Source: Methyloversatilis universalis EHg5 (GTDB lineage Bacteria > Pseudomonadota > Gammaproteobacteria > Burkholderiales > Rhodocyclaceae). From it: DNA of 64,000 nucleotides. The number at the start of each line of letters is the position of its first letter. Within the stretch, counting starts at the first letter, position 1. The DNA is taken from positions 1-64,000 of the forward strand of contig NZ_KB900539.1 of assembly GCF_000378945.1 (NCBI RefSeq), in the 5' to 3' direction. Made by a program: the position numbers and the translations under genes. Positions 30,311-41,555 of this stretch are shown here, in pieces. Below the pieces are notes generated by a model, which was not told the origin of the DNA, made no database searches, and saw only the letters and a program-made list of their open reading frames with translations.

Positions 30311-31189
30311 TCAGGCGGCCCGCTGCTGGCGGCGGCGTTCGATCAGACGCAGGATCATCGGCGTGAAGATGAGCTGCATCGCCAGTTCCATCTTTCCGCC
30401 CGGCACCACCAGCGTGTTGGCGCGCGACATGAAGGAGTCGTGCAGCATGCTGAGCAGATAGGGGAAGTCGAAACCGCGCGGGTTGGCGAAGCGGATCACC
30501 ACCAGGCTTTCGTCGGCGGTGGGTATCGTGCGCGCGATGAAGGGGTCGCTGGTATCGACCACCGGCACGCGCTGGAAGTTGATGTGGGTGCGCGTGAATT
30601 GCGGGCAGATGTAATGCACGTAGTCGTGCATGCGGCGCAGGATGACGTCGGTCACGGCTTCGGTGGAATAGCCGCGGGTGCTGCGGTCCCGGTGGATCTT
30701 CTGGATCCACTCGAGGTTGATGACAGGCACCACGCCGATCAGCAGATCGGCGTACCGGGATACATCAACATGTTCGGTCTTCACGCCGCCGTGCAGGCCT
30801 TCGTAGAACAGCAGTTCGCTGTCGGGCAGCGGCTCCCACGGCGTGAAGGTGCCGGCCGGCTGCTGGTAGGGCGCGGCTTCTTCGTCGTTGTGCAGGTATT
30901 TGCGGCTGCGGCCGGTGCCGCTTTCCGAGTAGTCGCGGAATAGCTGTTCGAGTTCGGCGAACAGGTTGGCGTCTTCGCCGAAGTGGCTGAAGTGCGGCCG
31001 GCCGCCGGTTTCGGCTTCGGCCATGGCCTTCTTCATTTCGGCGCGGTCGTAGCGGTGGTAGCTGTCGCCTTCGATGATGGCGGCCGATACGTTTTCGCGG
31101 CGGAAAATGTTCTCGAAGGTGCGGGTGACCGACGAGGTGCCGGCACCGGACGAACCGGTGATGGCGACGATGGGGTGTTTCGCGGACAT
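30311..31189 (-). CDS. cbbP: phosphoribulokinase CbbP
   Basis: Phosphoribulokinase uses ATP to make ribulose-1,5-bisphosphate, the CO2 acceptor. The 292-residue protein has the P-loop GSSGAGTSS near residues 12-20, the EGDSYHRYDR motif (about 41-50), FYEGLHGG and a C-terminal KMELAMQLIFTPMI typical of the short proteobacterial class I enzyme. The frame is open further upstream, but the start is clearly ATG 31189 (MSAKHPIVAITG). It belongs to the operon between cbbF and cbbT. The bacterial type is usually NADH-activated; I see no feature contradicting this. Confidence 0.95.
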   Translation of the reverse strand: MSAKHPIVAITGSSGAGTSSVTRTFENIFRRENVSAAIIEGDSYHRYDRAEMKKAMAEAETGGRPHFSHFGEDANLFAELEQLFRDYSESGTGRSRKYLHNDEEAAPYQQPAGTFTPWEPLPDSELLFYEGLHGGVKTEHVDVSRYADLLIGVVPVINLEWIQKIHRDRSTRGYSTEAVTDVILRRMHDYVHYICPQFTRTHINFQRVPVVDTSDPFIARTIPTADESLVVIRFANPRGFDFPYLLSMLHDSFMSRANTLVVPGGKMELAMQLIFTPMILRLIERRRQQRAA

Positions 31190-31227
31190 GGAAAACCTCG
31201 CGGAAGGATGCGGAATCGGGTGTGCGT

Positions 31228-32298
31228 TCAGACGATGTCTGCGAACAGGCCGCGCTTGCCGAACAGCGGCGAGCGGAAGTCGTCCGCCGGCTCGCGGTGG
31301 TAGGCCTCGATGCGCTCGACCTCGTCGGCCGAACCGAACACGAAGCCGATGCGCTGGTGCAGCGCCTCCGGCTGCACGTCCATCAGCCGGCTGCGGCCGG
31401 TGCTGGCGCGGCCGCCGGCCTGTTCGATCAGGAAGGAGATCGGGCTGGCTTCGTACAGCAGGCGCAGGCGGCCGGGCTTGGCCGGGTCCTTGTTGTCCTT
31501 CGGGTACAGGAACACGCCGCCGCGCATCAGGATGCGGTGGGTTTCCGCCACCAGCGAGGCGATCCAGCGCATGTTGAAATCGGCTTCGCGCGGGCCGGTG
31601 CGGCCGGCCAGACATTCGTCCACGTAGCGGCGCACCGCCGGCTCCCAGAAGCGGCTGTTGGACGCGTTGATCGCGAATTCGCGGGTGGCCGACGGCACCT
31701 TCAGGTCCGGGTGGCTGAGCACCCATTCACCCAGCACCGGGTCCAGCGTGAAGCCGTGGGTGCCGCTGCCCAGCGTGATCACCAGCATGGTGGAGGGGCC
31801 GTAGATCGCGTAGCCGGCGCACACCTGTTCGCGGCCCGGCTGCAGGAAGTCGGCGGTGGTGGCTTCGCGGTCCGGATCGGGCGCGCGGGTGATCGAGAAA
31901 ATGCTGCCGACCGACACGTTCACGTCGATGTTGGACGAGCCGTCCAGCGGGTCGAAGGCGAGCAGGTACTTGCCGCGCGGGTACTGGCCCGGCGGCAGCG
32001 AAATGTCGTCCAGCTCTTCCGACGCCATGGCGGCGACGTGGCCGCCCCATTCGTTGGCGCGCAGGAAGATCTGGTTGCTGAGCACGTCCAGCGTCTTCTG
32101 TTCCTCGCCCTGCACATTGCCGCTGCCGGCCGAGCCGAGCACGCCGGCCAGCCCGCCGAAAGCCACCTTGCGCGAAATCGCCTTGCAGGCGAGCGCGACG
32201 TCGGTGATCAGCGCATTGAGGTCGCCGGTCGCCTCCGGATGACGACGGCGTTCTTCGATCAGGTACTGGACCAGCGTGGTGCGTCCGCCTGTGGGCAT
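31228..32298 (-). CDS. cbbF: class I fructose-1,6-bisphosphatase CbbF
   Basis: The enzyme removes the 1-phosphate of fructose-1,6-bisphosphate in the Calvin cycle. The 356-residue protein has the metal-binding SEELD and [12 protein letters not shown] motifs and the sugar-phosphate site ([14 protein letters not shown] region, then [11 protein letters not shown]). The start at 32298 ([13 protein letters not shown]) is preceded by a strong GGAGGAGA. An upstream in-frame ATG at 32361 would add 21 unrelated residues. In R. eutropha the bifunctional CbbF belongs to the same protein family; whether this enzyme also acts on sedoheptulose bisphosphate cannot be told from sequence. Confidence 0.95.
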   Translation of the reverse strand: MPTGGRTTLVQYLIEERRRHPEATGDLNALITDVALACKAISRKVAFGGLAGVLGSAGSGNVQGEEQKTLDVLSNQIFLRANEWGGHVAAMASEELDDISLPPGQYPRGKYLLAFDPLDGSSNIDVNVSVGSIFSITRAPDPDREATTADFLQPGREQVCAGYAIYGPSTMLVITLGSGTHGFTLDPVLGEWVLSHPDLKVPSATREFAINASNSRFWEPAVRRYVDECLAGRTGPREADFNMRWIASLVAETHRILMRGGVFLYPKDNKDPAKPGRLRLLYEASPISFLIEQAGGRASTGRSRLMDVQPEALHQRIGFVFGSADEVERIEAYHREPADDFRSPLFGKRGLFADIV

Positions 32299-32368
32299 GA
32301 TTTCTCCTCCCTTGATGTGAATTCCTGAGCGCGTGCCGTCTGTGCGGCGCTGCGCGGGCATGTGATGA

Positions 32369-33073
32369 CTATTCGGTCTGTTCCTCGAAGCGCGCGCTCA
32401 TTGCGGCCAGCAGTTCGGCCGGGCGGGTCAGTGGCCAGGGCGTGACGCCGGGGGCGGAGGCATGCTCGCCATAGCCCCAGCCGACCAGCGCCACCGGGCA
32501 GCCGGCGGCCTTGGCCGCCAGCAGGTCGGCCGCGCTGTCGCCCACCATCAGCAGCTGCGCCGGCGCGACCGCCAGCCGGTCCGCGGCATCGACCAGCATG
32601 GACGGCGAGGGCTTGAGCAGCTCTTCGCGGTCGCCGCCATGGACGGTGGACATGAAGGGCAGCAGGCCGGCGGCGGCGAGCACCGCGCGCGCCAGCGGCG
32701 TGGGCTTGTTGGTCACCACCACCAGCGGGCACAGCGCGTACAGCCCTTCCACCATTTCCTCGATGCCGTCATAGACCATGCCGTGGTCCAGCGGCGCGGC
32801 CAGCGTGGCGCGGTCGAAGGCGGCGCGCAGCCGGGCGGGCAGCGTGGCGTCGTCGGTGCGGCCGAGGTGGGCGAGTGCGCGCGCGATCAGCTTGTCCGGG
32901 CCGCCGCCTATCCAGCCGCGCACGGTGACGAGGTCGACATTCGGCAGGCCGGCGGTGGACAGGCCGACATTCAGCGCGTGCCAGATGTCGGCGGCGCTAT
33001 CGACCAGCGTGCCGTCGAGGTCGAAGGCGATGGCGTGGATGCGGCTCAGGTCAGGGATGTTCTTGTCAGGCAT
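32369..33073 (-). CDS. cbbZ: phosphoglycolate phosphatase CbbZ (Gph)
   Basis: This HAD-family phosphatase hydrolyses 2-phosphoglycolate, the toxic by-product of RuBisCO oxygenation. The 234-residue protein has HAD motif I ([10 protein letters not shown], about 16-25), motif II (VVTNKP), a Lys in LLKPSPSM and motif IV ([12 protein letters not shown]). The start at ATG 33073 overlaps the rpe stop by 8 bases. Its location inside the cbb operon, between cbbE and cbbF, favours the photorespiratory role. In R. eutropha cbbZ lies after cbbT, so the gene order differs here. Confidence 0.92.
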   Translation of the reverse strand: MPDKNIPDLSRIHAIAFDLDGTLVDSAADIWHALNVGLSTAGLPNVDLVTVRGWIGGGPDKLIARALAHLGRTDDATLPARLRAAFDRATLAAPLDHGMVYDGIEEMVEGLYALCPLVVVTNKPTPLARAVLAAAGLLPFMSTVHGGDREELLKPSPSMLVDAADRLAVAPAQLLMVGDSAADLLAAKAAGCPVALVGWGYGEHASAPGVTPWPLTRPAELLAAMSARFEEQTE

Positions 33074-33764
33074 GAGAGGACTCGTGGGCGAAGGTCTGCG
33101 CGCGGCCGGCGAGGGCGCGTTCGCGCAGCGTGCGGATGGAATCGGCATAGCGGCCGCCGGTGAATACGGCGGAACCTGCGACCAGCGTGTCGGCGCCGGC
33201 GGCGGCGACGCGCGCGGCGTTGTCGGCATTGACGCCGCCATCGACCTCGAGCCAGATGTCGCGGCCGCTGGCCTCGATGCGCCGGCGCACTGCCTCGATC
33301 TTGGGCAGTGCGGATTCGATGAAGCGCTGGCCGCCGAAGCCCGGGTTCACCGACATGATGAGCACCAGGTCGAGCTGGTCCAGCACGTGGTCGAGCACGC
33401 TGAGCGGCGTGGCCGGGTTCAGCACCAGACCGGCTTTCACGCCGTGCGAGCGGATGAGCTGCACGGTGCGGTCGATGTGCTCGCTCGCTTCCGGGTGGAA
33501 GGAAATGATGGACGCGCCGGCCTGGGCGAACATCGGAATCAGCGCATCGACCGGCTTCACCATCAGGTGCACGTCGATGGGCACTGTCGCGTATGGCTTT
33601 ATGGCCTGACACACCAGCGGCCCGACCGTCAGATTGGGCACGTAGTGGTTGTCCATCACGTCGAAATGGATGAGGTCGGCGCCGGCTTCGATCACCGCGC
33701 TCACTTCGTCGCCGAGGCGGGCGAAGTCGGCCGACAGCAGGCTGGGGGCGATGCGAACGCTCAT
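33066..33764 (-). CDS. cbbE: ribulose-phosphate 3-epimerase CbbE
   Basis: The epimerase interconverts ribulose-5-phosphate and xylulose-5-phosphate. The 232-residue protein carries the TIM-barrel signatures [14 protein letters not shown] near the N-terminus, [14 protein letters not shown] (metal His and Asp), [18 protein letters not shown] and EVDGGVN. The start ATG 33764 overlaps the cbbY stop by 4 bases, and the 3' end overlaps cbbZ, so the block is tightly coupled. Confidence 0.95.
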   Translation of the reverse strand: MSVRIAPSLLSADFARLGDEVSAVIEAGADLIHFDVMDNHYVPNLTVGPLVCQAIKPYATVPIDVHLMVKPVDALIPMFAQAGASIISFHPEASEHIDRTVQLIRSHGVKAGLVLNPATPLSVLDHVLDQLDLVLIMSVNPGFGGQRFIESALPKIEAVRRRIEASGRDIWLEVDGGVNADNAARVAAAGADTLVAGSAVFTGGRYADSIRTLRERALAGRAQTFAHESSHA

Positions 33765-34528
33765 GACAGGGCCTCTTCGCGCAGGCCACCCAGTTCGGCG
33801 AAGGACAGCCATGCCGTCTCGCGCAGCCGGCTGCCCGGTTCGCCGGCCAGCGGGATGGCGGGTTCGCCCAGGTGCGGCAGCAGCAGGTCGGCGTCCGACA
33901 GGTCGTGGTCCTCGCTCCAGTAGGTGGGCGTGACCACGGTCCACAGGCCGGCCGCCTGCGCGGCGCGCAGGCCGTTGTCCGAATCCTCGAAGGCGATCGC
34001 GTGTTCGGCGCGCACGCCGAGGTGCTGCATGGCCAGCAGGTAGATGTCGGGCGCCGGCTTCTTGGCGGCGACCTGGTCGCCGCAGGCGATGACGCCGAAC
34101 AGGTCGAGTGCGCGCGTGCCCAGCGTGGCGTGCAGCAGCGCGTCGACATTGGCGGCGGTGGTGGTGCTGGCGATCGCCAGCCGGCAGCCGGCCGCGGCGG
34201 CTTCGTCCAGCAGGCGGGCGACGCCCGGCCGCAGCGGCACCGCGCCGTCGCGCACCACCGCGCTGTACAGCCGGGTCTTGATCGCGTGGATCTGCGGAAT
34301 GCGGGTGCCGAGGTCGGCGCGGTCGGCTTCGCTCAGGTCCAGCGACGCGATGTGGCGTGCAATGCGCTCTTTGCCGCCGGTGGTGGTGAGCAGCCGGCGG
34401 TAGTCGGCGCGGGTCCACTTCCAGCTCAGGCCCAGCTGTTCGAAAGCGAGGTTGAAGGCGGTGCGGTGCGCTTCTTCGGTGTCAGCCAGCGTGCCATCCA
34501 CGTCGAAGATGAGGGCATCAAGACGCAT
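33761..34528 (-). CDS. cbbY: HAD-family CbbY (xylulose-1,5-bisphosphate phosphatase class)
   Basis: CbbY proteins of red-type RuBisCO operons degrade xylulose-1,5-bisphosphate, a misfire product that inhibits RuBisCO. The 255-residue product begins at ATG 34528 with HAD motif I ([13 protein letters not shown], about 6-18). It also has LAIASTTT (motif II), KKPAPDIY (motif III Lys) and [11 protein letters not shown] (motif IV), which is the CbbY pattern. It lies directly after cbbX, which removes inhibitors from RuBisCO, so the two form a repair pair. Its 5' end overlaps cbbX by 11 bases. Confidence 0.93.
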   Translation of the reverse strand: MRLDALIFDVDGTLADTEEAHRTAFNLAFEQLGLSWKWTRADYRRLLTTTGGKERIARHIASLDLSEADRADLGTRIPQIHAIKTRLYSAVVRDGAVPLRPGVARLLDEAAAAGCRLAIASTTTAANVDALLHATLGTRALDLFGVIACGDQVAAKKPAPDIYLLAMQHLGVRAEHAIAFEDSDNGLRAAQAAGLWTVVTPTYWSEDHDLSDADLLLPHLGEPAIPLAGEPGSRLRETAWLSFAELGGLREEALS

Positions 34529-35450
34529 GGAGGTCGTCCTTTCCGTCGGCCGCGAATACGCGGCTGGCCAGCACGTCCGACGCTTCGAGCCGGCACAGCG
34601 CGTCGCGGTCGGGCGCAGCGTCGGCGCCGAACAGGCGGGTGGCGTGACGCAGCCGGATGCGGTCCAGCGCATTGCGCACCGAACGCGCGTTGGCGAAATG
34701 CGGCTGCTGGCGGCGCAGCGCGATGTAGCGTGCAAAAGCCTCGTGCGCGTCGCCGTCGAAGCGATAGTTCAGGCCGCCTAGCATCAGGTCGGCGATGCGC
34801 ATCAGCTCGTCCTCGCTGTAATCCGGGAAGTCGATGTGGTGCGCGATGCGCGACGCCATGCCCGGGTTGCTGGAGAAGAAGGTGTCCATGCGGTCGCGGT
34901 AGCCGGCGAGGATCACCACCAGGTCATCGCGGTGGTTCTCCATCACCTGCAGCAGGATTTCGATCGCTTCCTGGCCGTAGTCGCGCTCGTTCTCGGGCCG
35001 GTACAGGTAGTAGGCCTCGTCGATGAACAGCACGCCGCCCATGGCCTTCTTGATCACTTCCTTGGTCTTGGGCGCGGTGTGGCCGATGAACTGGCCCACC
35101 AGGTCGTCGCGGGTGACCGCCACCAGATGACCCTTGCGCACATAGCCGAGCTGGCGCAGCACTTCGGCCATGCGCAGCGCGACCGTGGTCTTGCCGGTGC
35201 CCGGGTTGCCGGTGAAACACATGTGCAGCGAGGGCGGCTGCGACTGCAGGCCCTGCTGCGCGCGCAGCCGGTCGATCAGCAGCAGGGCCGCGATGTCGCG
35301 GATGCGGCCCTTGACCGGCGCCAGCCCGACCAGCTCGGCATCGAGCTGTTCGAGCAGCGCCTGCACGCCGGACGAGGCGAACATCGCGCGTGGCGACGTC
35401 GCCTCGCCGGCGGCAGCCGGCACGGTCTGGATCAGGGTGGCGGCGTCCAT
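34518..35450 (-). CDS. cbbX: RuBisCO activase CbbX (red type)
   Basis: CbbX is an AAA+ ring that remodels inhibited red-type RuBisCO by pulling on the large-subunit C-terminus; it is activated by RuBP. The 310-residue protein has Walker [10 protein letters not shown] (81-89), Walker B LFIDEA (about 141-146) followed by [13 protein letters not shown], and sensor/Arg-finger regions ([29 protein letters not shown]). Its presence agrees with the form IC type of the neighbouring cbbL and cbbS. It starts 10 bases after the cbbS stop. Confidence 0.95.
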   Translation of the reverse strand: MDAATLIQTVPAAAGEATSPRAMFASSGVQALLEQLDAELVGLAPVKGRIRDIAALLLIDRLRAQQGLQSQPPSLHMCFTGNPGTGKTTVALRMAEVLRQLGYVRKGHLVAVTRDDLVGQFIGHTAPKTKEVIKKAMGGVLFIDEAYYLYRPENERDYGQEAIEILLQVMENHRDDLVVILAGYRDRMDTFFSSNPGMASRIAHHIDFPDYSEDELMRIADLMLGGLNYRFDGDAHEAFARYIALRRQQPHFANARSVRNALDRIRLRHATRLFGADAAPDRDALCRLEASDVLASRVFAADGKDDLHAS

Positions 35451-35460
35451 TGCGGCCGGC

Positions 35461-35880
35461 TCAGTAACGCGCGCCTTCGGGGCTGGCCTGCACCGCGTAG
35501 CTCTCGATCGAGTAGCGCAGCGTGCGGCCCGGCTCTTCGGTGCGGATCAGGCGGAAGCCCGGCTCGGCGTCCGGACGGTTCACGATGAAGGACAGCACCA
35601 CCGATTCGGTACCGTGGGTCGAATCGAAGGCGGTGACGCGGATGTAGCGCTGCGGGAAGGTGTCGCGGCAGGCCTTCACCTCCAGCATGATGGCCGCCGG
35701 GTCGCGCAGGTCGAACATCGGGTTGCCGTACATTTCCCAGAAGGTGTTGCGCGGGTGCGGATCGTCGGTGTACTCGATGCCGACCGCCCAGTCCTGGGAC
35801 AGGCAGTATTCGATCTGGGCACGGATCTGTGCGTCGGTCAGGTCGGGCAGGAAAGAGAAGGTGCCTTGGGTAATGCGCAT
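35461..35880 (-). CDS. cbbS: RuBisCO small subunit, red type (form IC)
   Basis: The small subunit caps the large-subunit octamer. The 139-residue protein begins [16 protein letters not shown] at 35880, has [20 protein letters not shown] and [11 protein letters not shown], and extends further at the C-terminus than green-type subunits. That extension (about residues 110-139) is the beta-hairpin typical of red-type enzymes. The 137-base gap to cbbL contains an inverted REP-like pair. Confidence 0.95.
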   Translation of the reverse strand: MRITQGTFSFLPDLTDAQIRAQIEYCLSQDWAVGIEYTDDPHPRNTFWEMYGNPMFDLRDPAAIMLEVKACRDTFPQRYIRVTAFDSTHGTESVVLSFIVNRPDAEPGFRLIRTEEPGRTLRYSIESYAVQASPEGARY

Positions 35881-35905
35881 GGTGGTTCTCCGGTAAGAAG
35901 GGGGC

Positions 35906-35994
35906 TGTGGGCGCAGCGCCCCCGCCGCGCAGGGCGCAGGCAGCGTGTCCGCTGCCCGATCAGGCGCTGATCGCGGCGGGGCGCCGCTCCCACA
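35906..35994. repeat. inverted REP-like pair (copy B) between cbbL and cbbS
   Basis: Unit 35906-35930 (TGTGGGCGCAGCGCCCCCGC start) and the complementary unit 35970-35994 (ending GCGCCGCTCCCACA) face each other and match the pairs at 26172-26249 and 61099-61189. The pair would form a strong RNA stem between the two RuBisCO subunit messages. It could change their relative stability or abundance (inference). Confidence 0.8.
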
Positions 35995-36017
35995 GGGGGA
36001 GCAGGCGGTCCGGCCGT

Positions 36018-37856
<1,839 letters not shown>

Positions 37857-38840
37857 ATGCTCAAGAACGCCACGCTCCGCCAGCTGTCCGCGCTGCATGC
37901 GGTTGCCCGCCTGGGCAGCGTGTCGCGGGCAGCCAGTGAAATCCATCTGACCCAGCCGGCGGTGTCGATACAGCTCAAGCTGCTGGAGGAATCGGCCGGC
38001 ACACCGCTGCTGGAGCGCGAGGGCCGCGGCATACGGCTCACCTCGGCTGGCCAGCTGATGGCCGACTACGCGGCGCGCATCCTCGACCTGTGGCGTGAGG
38101 TGGGCGACGAAATGGCGGCGCACCGCGGCGTGGTGTCGCGCCGGCTGCGCATCGGCGTGGTGACCACCGCCGAATACCTGGTGCCGCGCATGCTGGTGGT
38201 GTTCGCACGCGAACAGCCGAATGTCGAAGTGAAGCTCAAGGTGGGCAACCGCGACGAAATTGTGCGCCTGCTCACCACGCAGGAAGTTGATCTGGTCATC
38301 ATGGGCCGGCCGCCGCGCGACCTGAAGACGGTGGCCGAGCCGTTCGCGCGTCACACCATGGCCTTCGTCGCCGCGCCCACGCATCCGCTGATGGCGCGTC
38401 GGCGGCTGGCGCTGCGCGACATCGCGAACGAAGACCTGCTGGTGCGCGAGCGCGGCTCGGGCACCCGCACCACGCTGGAACAGCTGTTCCGCGAAGCCGA
38501 TCTGACGCTGCGCATCGGTTCGGAGCTGTCGAGCAACGAGGCGATCAAGCAGATGTGCGCCGCCGGCTTCGGGCTGGCCTTCATGTCGCAGCACATCTGC
38601 CGGCACGAGCTGGAATCCGGCGAGCTGGCGCTGCTGCCGGTCACCGGCAACCCGATCGAGCGCGAGTGGTACGTGATCCATCTCGCCTCGCGCCAGCTCA
38701 CGCCGGTGGCCACCGACTTCCGCCAGTTCCTGGTCGAGCACGGCCAGCGCCATGTGCAGGACCAGCTGCTGCAGCCGACGGGCGGTGGCCTGACCTTGCA
38801 GTCGATGCCTGCGGAGCGCTGCGTGCCGGCTGGCGCCTGA
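37857..38840 (+). CDS. cbbR: LysR-type regulator CbbR
   Basis: CbbR activates cbb operons in response to metabolites such as RuBP or phosphoenolpyruvate. The 327-residue protein has the N-terminal winged HTH (LRQLSALHAVARLGSVSRAA, then LTQPAVSIQLKLLE, about 7-50) and a LysR substrate-binding domain from about residue 95 (RLRIGVVTTAEYLVPRML, GRPPRDLKTVAEPFA). It is transcribed away from cbbL, the classical arrangement. The C-terminal ~25 residues are variable. Confidence 0.94.
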   Translation: MLKNATLRQLSALHAVARLGSVSRAASEIHLTQPAVSIQLKLLEESAGTPLLEREGRGIRLTSAGQLMADYAARILDLWREVGDEMAAHRGVVSRRLRIGVVTTAEYLVPRMLVVFAREQPNVEVKLKVGNRDEIVRLLTTQEVDLVIMGRPPRDLKTVAEPFARHTMAFVAAPTHPLMARRRLALRDIANEDLLVRERGSGTRTTLEQLFREADLTLRIGSELSSNEAIKQMCAAGFGLAFMSQHICRHELESGELALLPVTGNPIEREWYVIHLASRQLTPVATDFRQFLVEHGQRHVQDQLLQPTGGGLTLQSMPAERCVPAGA

Positions 38841-38960
38841 CGCCGCGGACAGGCTGCCGCCGACGCCCGCCGGGCGGCTTGCACATGTTCACAATGGCCG
38901 CCCTGTGCAGGCAGATGGAACGGTCGTTAAAACCGCATCTGCATCCTGAGCTGTTCCCGA

Positions 38961-41555
38961 ATGAGCGGTCGCTACGATTCCGCGCTCGTCCTGCTGTCCT
39001 GGCTGGTGGCCATCTTTGCCTCCGCGACCTTCCTGCACATCACCCGTCAGCTGCCCGATCTGCGCAGCCGGGTGCGGCTCGCCTGGCAAGCCGCAGGCAC
39101 GTTGGTGATGGGTGTGGGAATCTGGAGCATGCACTTCGTCGGCATGCTGGCGTTCCATCTGCCGATCGAAATGACTTTCGATCCGTGGCTGACCCTGCTG
39201 TCCATCCTGCCGGCCTTCGCCGGTGTTGCGGTCTCCCTTTCCCTGATGCGGCGCCCGGAGTTTGCCGGATGGCGGCGTTTCCAGGCCGCACTGGCGCTGG
39301 GCAGCGGCATCGGTGTCATGCACTACGCCGGCATGACGGCCATGGAGGTGATGCCGGCCATACGCTATGACCCGGGTGTGGTGCTGCTTTCTGTGGCGGT
39401 GGCGGTCGGTCTTTCCTGGCTGTCGCTGCTGCTCGTGACCGGCCGACGCTCCATCCTGTTCGGTGCCCTGGTGCTGGGCAGCGCGGTCGCGGCCATGCAC
39501 TACACCGCGATGCGGGCGGCACACTTCGATGCGGCCGCGGTCTGCACCTCGGAAGGCACGGTGCTCGACGAGCACTGGCTGGCCATGCTGGTGGCCCTCA
39601 ACGCGGTGCTGCTGACCACGGTCACCCTGATTGCCACGCTTTTCAACCAGCGCCTGATCGAGCGCGACAAGGCCACCATACGTGCGCTGCAGGACGCGAA
39701 CCGCTCGCTGGAAGCGCGTGCCCGCGCGCTGGCCGACCAGATGACCGCCGAACTGCGGCGGGCGGCGGACCAGCGCCGGGTCATCATGGAAACCGCGCGC
39801 ATCGCGTTCTGGGACTGGGACATTGCCGCCGATACCGTGCGTTTCGACGGTTACATGCTGGCTGAAGGCGACCAGCCTGATGGCGTGGTGCTGACCACCG
39901 CACAGTGGCGTGAACGCTTCCATCCGGATGACAGGGAACCTGCCCGCCATCTGATGCTGGCCCACCTGCGTGGCGAGATTCCGCGCTACGAGGCCGAATA
40001 CCGTGTGCGCGATGCGCAAGGCGAGTGGCGATGGATGCTGGCACGCGGTCTGGTCCATGAGCGCGATGCCAGCGGCCGTGCCACCCGGGTGCACGGCACC
40101 AAGATCGACATTCACCTGAACAAGGCCATCACCGCGGTGCTGCACGAGGAGCGCGCGCTGTTCAATGCCGGCCCCATCATCATGTTCCGCATGAGTTCGG
40201 ACGACGGATGGCGGCTCACCTATCTGTCGGAAAACGCCCATGCGCTGTGGGGCTACGAACGCCGGGCGCTGAACCTGAATACGGCGCCGTCCTCGCTGGT
40301 CGAGCCGACCGATCTGATCCGCATTTCGTCCGACGCGAGGACCGCACTGGCCGAGGGCGGCGGGCGCTTCATCGCGGAACTTCGTTTCCGCATGGCCGAC
40401 GGCAGCTACCGTTGGCATTCACTGCATGCGCACACCGAAAGACGGGAGGGTGCGGTGCAGCTGTGCGGCTTCCTGATCGATGTCGAAGAACGCAAGCAGG
40501 CCATGATGTGCGCCGAGGACAACCAGCGCCGGCTGGAGGAGGTGGTTGCCGGGCTGCACGCCTCGCATCACGAGCGCGCGGTGCATCAGCAGACCAGCAA
40601 TCTGATCGGCTCGGCCGATTCGATGAGCGAGGCCAGCGAAATCGTACGGCGCGGTGCCCAGTCGCTGTTCGAGGGCTGGTCGGGTGGCCTGGCCCTGCTG
40701 AGCGACGCAGACCGGATGGATGTGGTGGTGCGCTGGGGCGACTGCGCCATGCCCGAACGGTTCGCGCTGCGGGACTGCTGGGCCTTGCGGCGGGCGCGTT
40801 CCCACGCCTGTACCGACCCGGCTCACCAGCTGTCCTGCGCGCATGACAGCGATGCCTTCCGGCACGAATCGATCTGCGTGCCTCTGGTGACCGGCAGCGA
40901 AACGCTGGGCAGCTTCCATCTGCTGATCGAGACCGCGCCCGAGGCCGATATCGCCGAAGTGCTCGCGCGCGCCGAGCGCTTCGCCGAAACGCTGAGCCTG
41001 TCGCTGTCCAACCTGAAGCTGCGTGCATCACTGCACGAGAAGGCCATGCGCGACGCGCTGACCGGCCTGTACAACCGTCGCTATCTCGATGAAACCCTGC
41101 CGCGCGAACTGCAGCGCAGCCGGCGTGACAGCAAGCCGCTGTGCCTGGCGATGATCGATGTCGATCACTTCAAGCGCTTCAATGACGAATTCGGCCACGA
41201 AGCGGGCGACCACGTGCTGCGTGCGCTGGGGGCGCTGCTGAGGAAGCGGGTTCGCACCTGTGACCTCGCCTGCCGCTACGGTGGCGAAGAGCTGTGTCTG
41301 GTGCTGCCGGCCTGCGAAATGAAGGATGCCCTGCTGCGTCTGGACGACATCCGCGAACAGGTGGCCGCGTTGCGGCTCGAGCACGGCGGACGGGATCTGC
41401 CGCCGGTCACGATTTCGGCTGGCATTGCGCTGGCCGTGGCCGACGATACGGTGGATACCCTGCACCGCCGGGCCGATCTGGCGCTCTACGACGCCAAGCG
41501 CGCGGGGCGCGACCGGGTGGTCGCCGCCCCGCGCGGACTGCTGGTCAGCCGGTGA
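38961..41555 (+). CDS. membrane MHYT-PAS-PAS-GAF-GGDEF diguanylate cyclase
   Basis: The 864-residue protein would make c-di-GMP in response to a membrane signal. The N-terminal ~225 residues form a seven-helix MHYT domain with three copies of the motif (MHFVGM, MHYAGM, MHYTAM), thought to bind a metal and sense O2, CO or NO. Two PAS domains (about 260-370 and 385-500) and a GAF domain (about 545-680) follow, then GGDEF with the functional variant GGEEL at 774-778. RTCD lies five residues before it, an RxxD product-inhibition site. There is no EAL domain. Its stop overlaps the convergent aminotransferase by 11 bases. Its place between the CO2- and H2-use genes is suggestive but not evidence of a link. 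Confidence 0.92.
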   Translation: MSGRYDSALVLLSWLVAIFASATFLHITRQLPDLRSRVRLAWQAAGTLVMGVGIWSMHFVGMLAFHLPIEMTFDPWLTLLSILPAFAGVAVSLSLMRRPEFAGWRRFQAALALGSGIGVMHYAGMTAMEVMPAIRYDPGVVLLSVAVAVGLSWLSLLLVTGRRSILFGALVLGSAVAAMHYTAMRAAHFDAAAVCTSEGTVLDEHWLAMLVALNAVLLTTVTLIATLFNQRLIERDKATIRALQDANRSLEARARALADQMTAELRRAADQRRVIMETARIAFWDWDIAADTVRFDGYMLAEGDQPDGVVLTTAQWRERFHPDDREPARHLMLAHLRGEIPRYEAEYRVRDAQGEWRWMLARGLVHERDASGRATRVHGTKIDIHLNKAITAVLHEERALFNAGPIIMFRMSSDDGWRLTYLSENAHALWGYERRALNLNTAPSSLVEPTDLIRISSDARTALAEGGGRFIAELRFRMADGSYRWHSLHAHTERREGAVQLCGFLIDVEERKQAMMCAEDNQRRLEEVVAGLHASHHERAVHQQTSNLIGSADSMSEASEIVRRGAQSLFEGWSGGLALLSDADRMDVVVRWGDCAMPERFALRDCWALRRARSHACTDPAHQLSCAHDSDAFRHESICVPLVTGSETLGSFHLLIETAPEADIAEVLARAERFAETLSLSLSNLKLRASLHEKAMRDALTGLYNRRYLDETLPRELQRSRRDSKPLCLAMIDVDHFKRFNDEFGHEAGDHVLRALGALLRKRVRTCDLACRYGGEELCLVLPACEMKDALLRLDDIREQVAALRLEHGGRDLPPVTISAGIALAVADDTVDTLHRRADLALYDAKRAGRDRVVAAPRGLLVSR

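Noticed and set aside
41545-41555. Overlap of the diguanylate cyclase and aminotransferase 3' ends as a regulatory antisense device
   Set aside because: An 11-base convergent overlap is common in compact genomes and nothing else supports a regulatory role.
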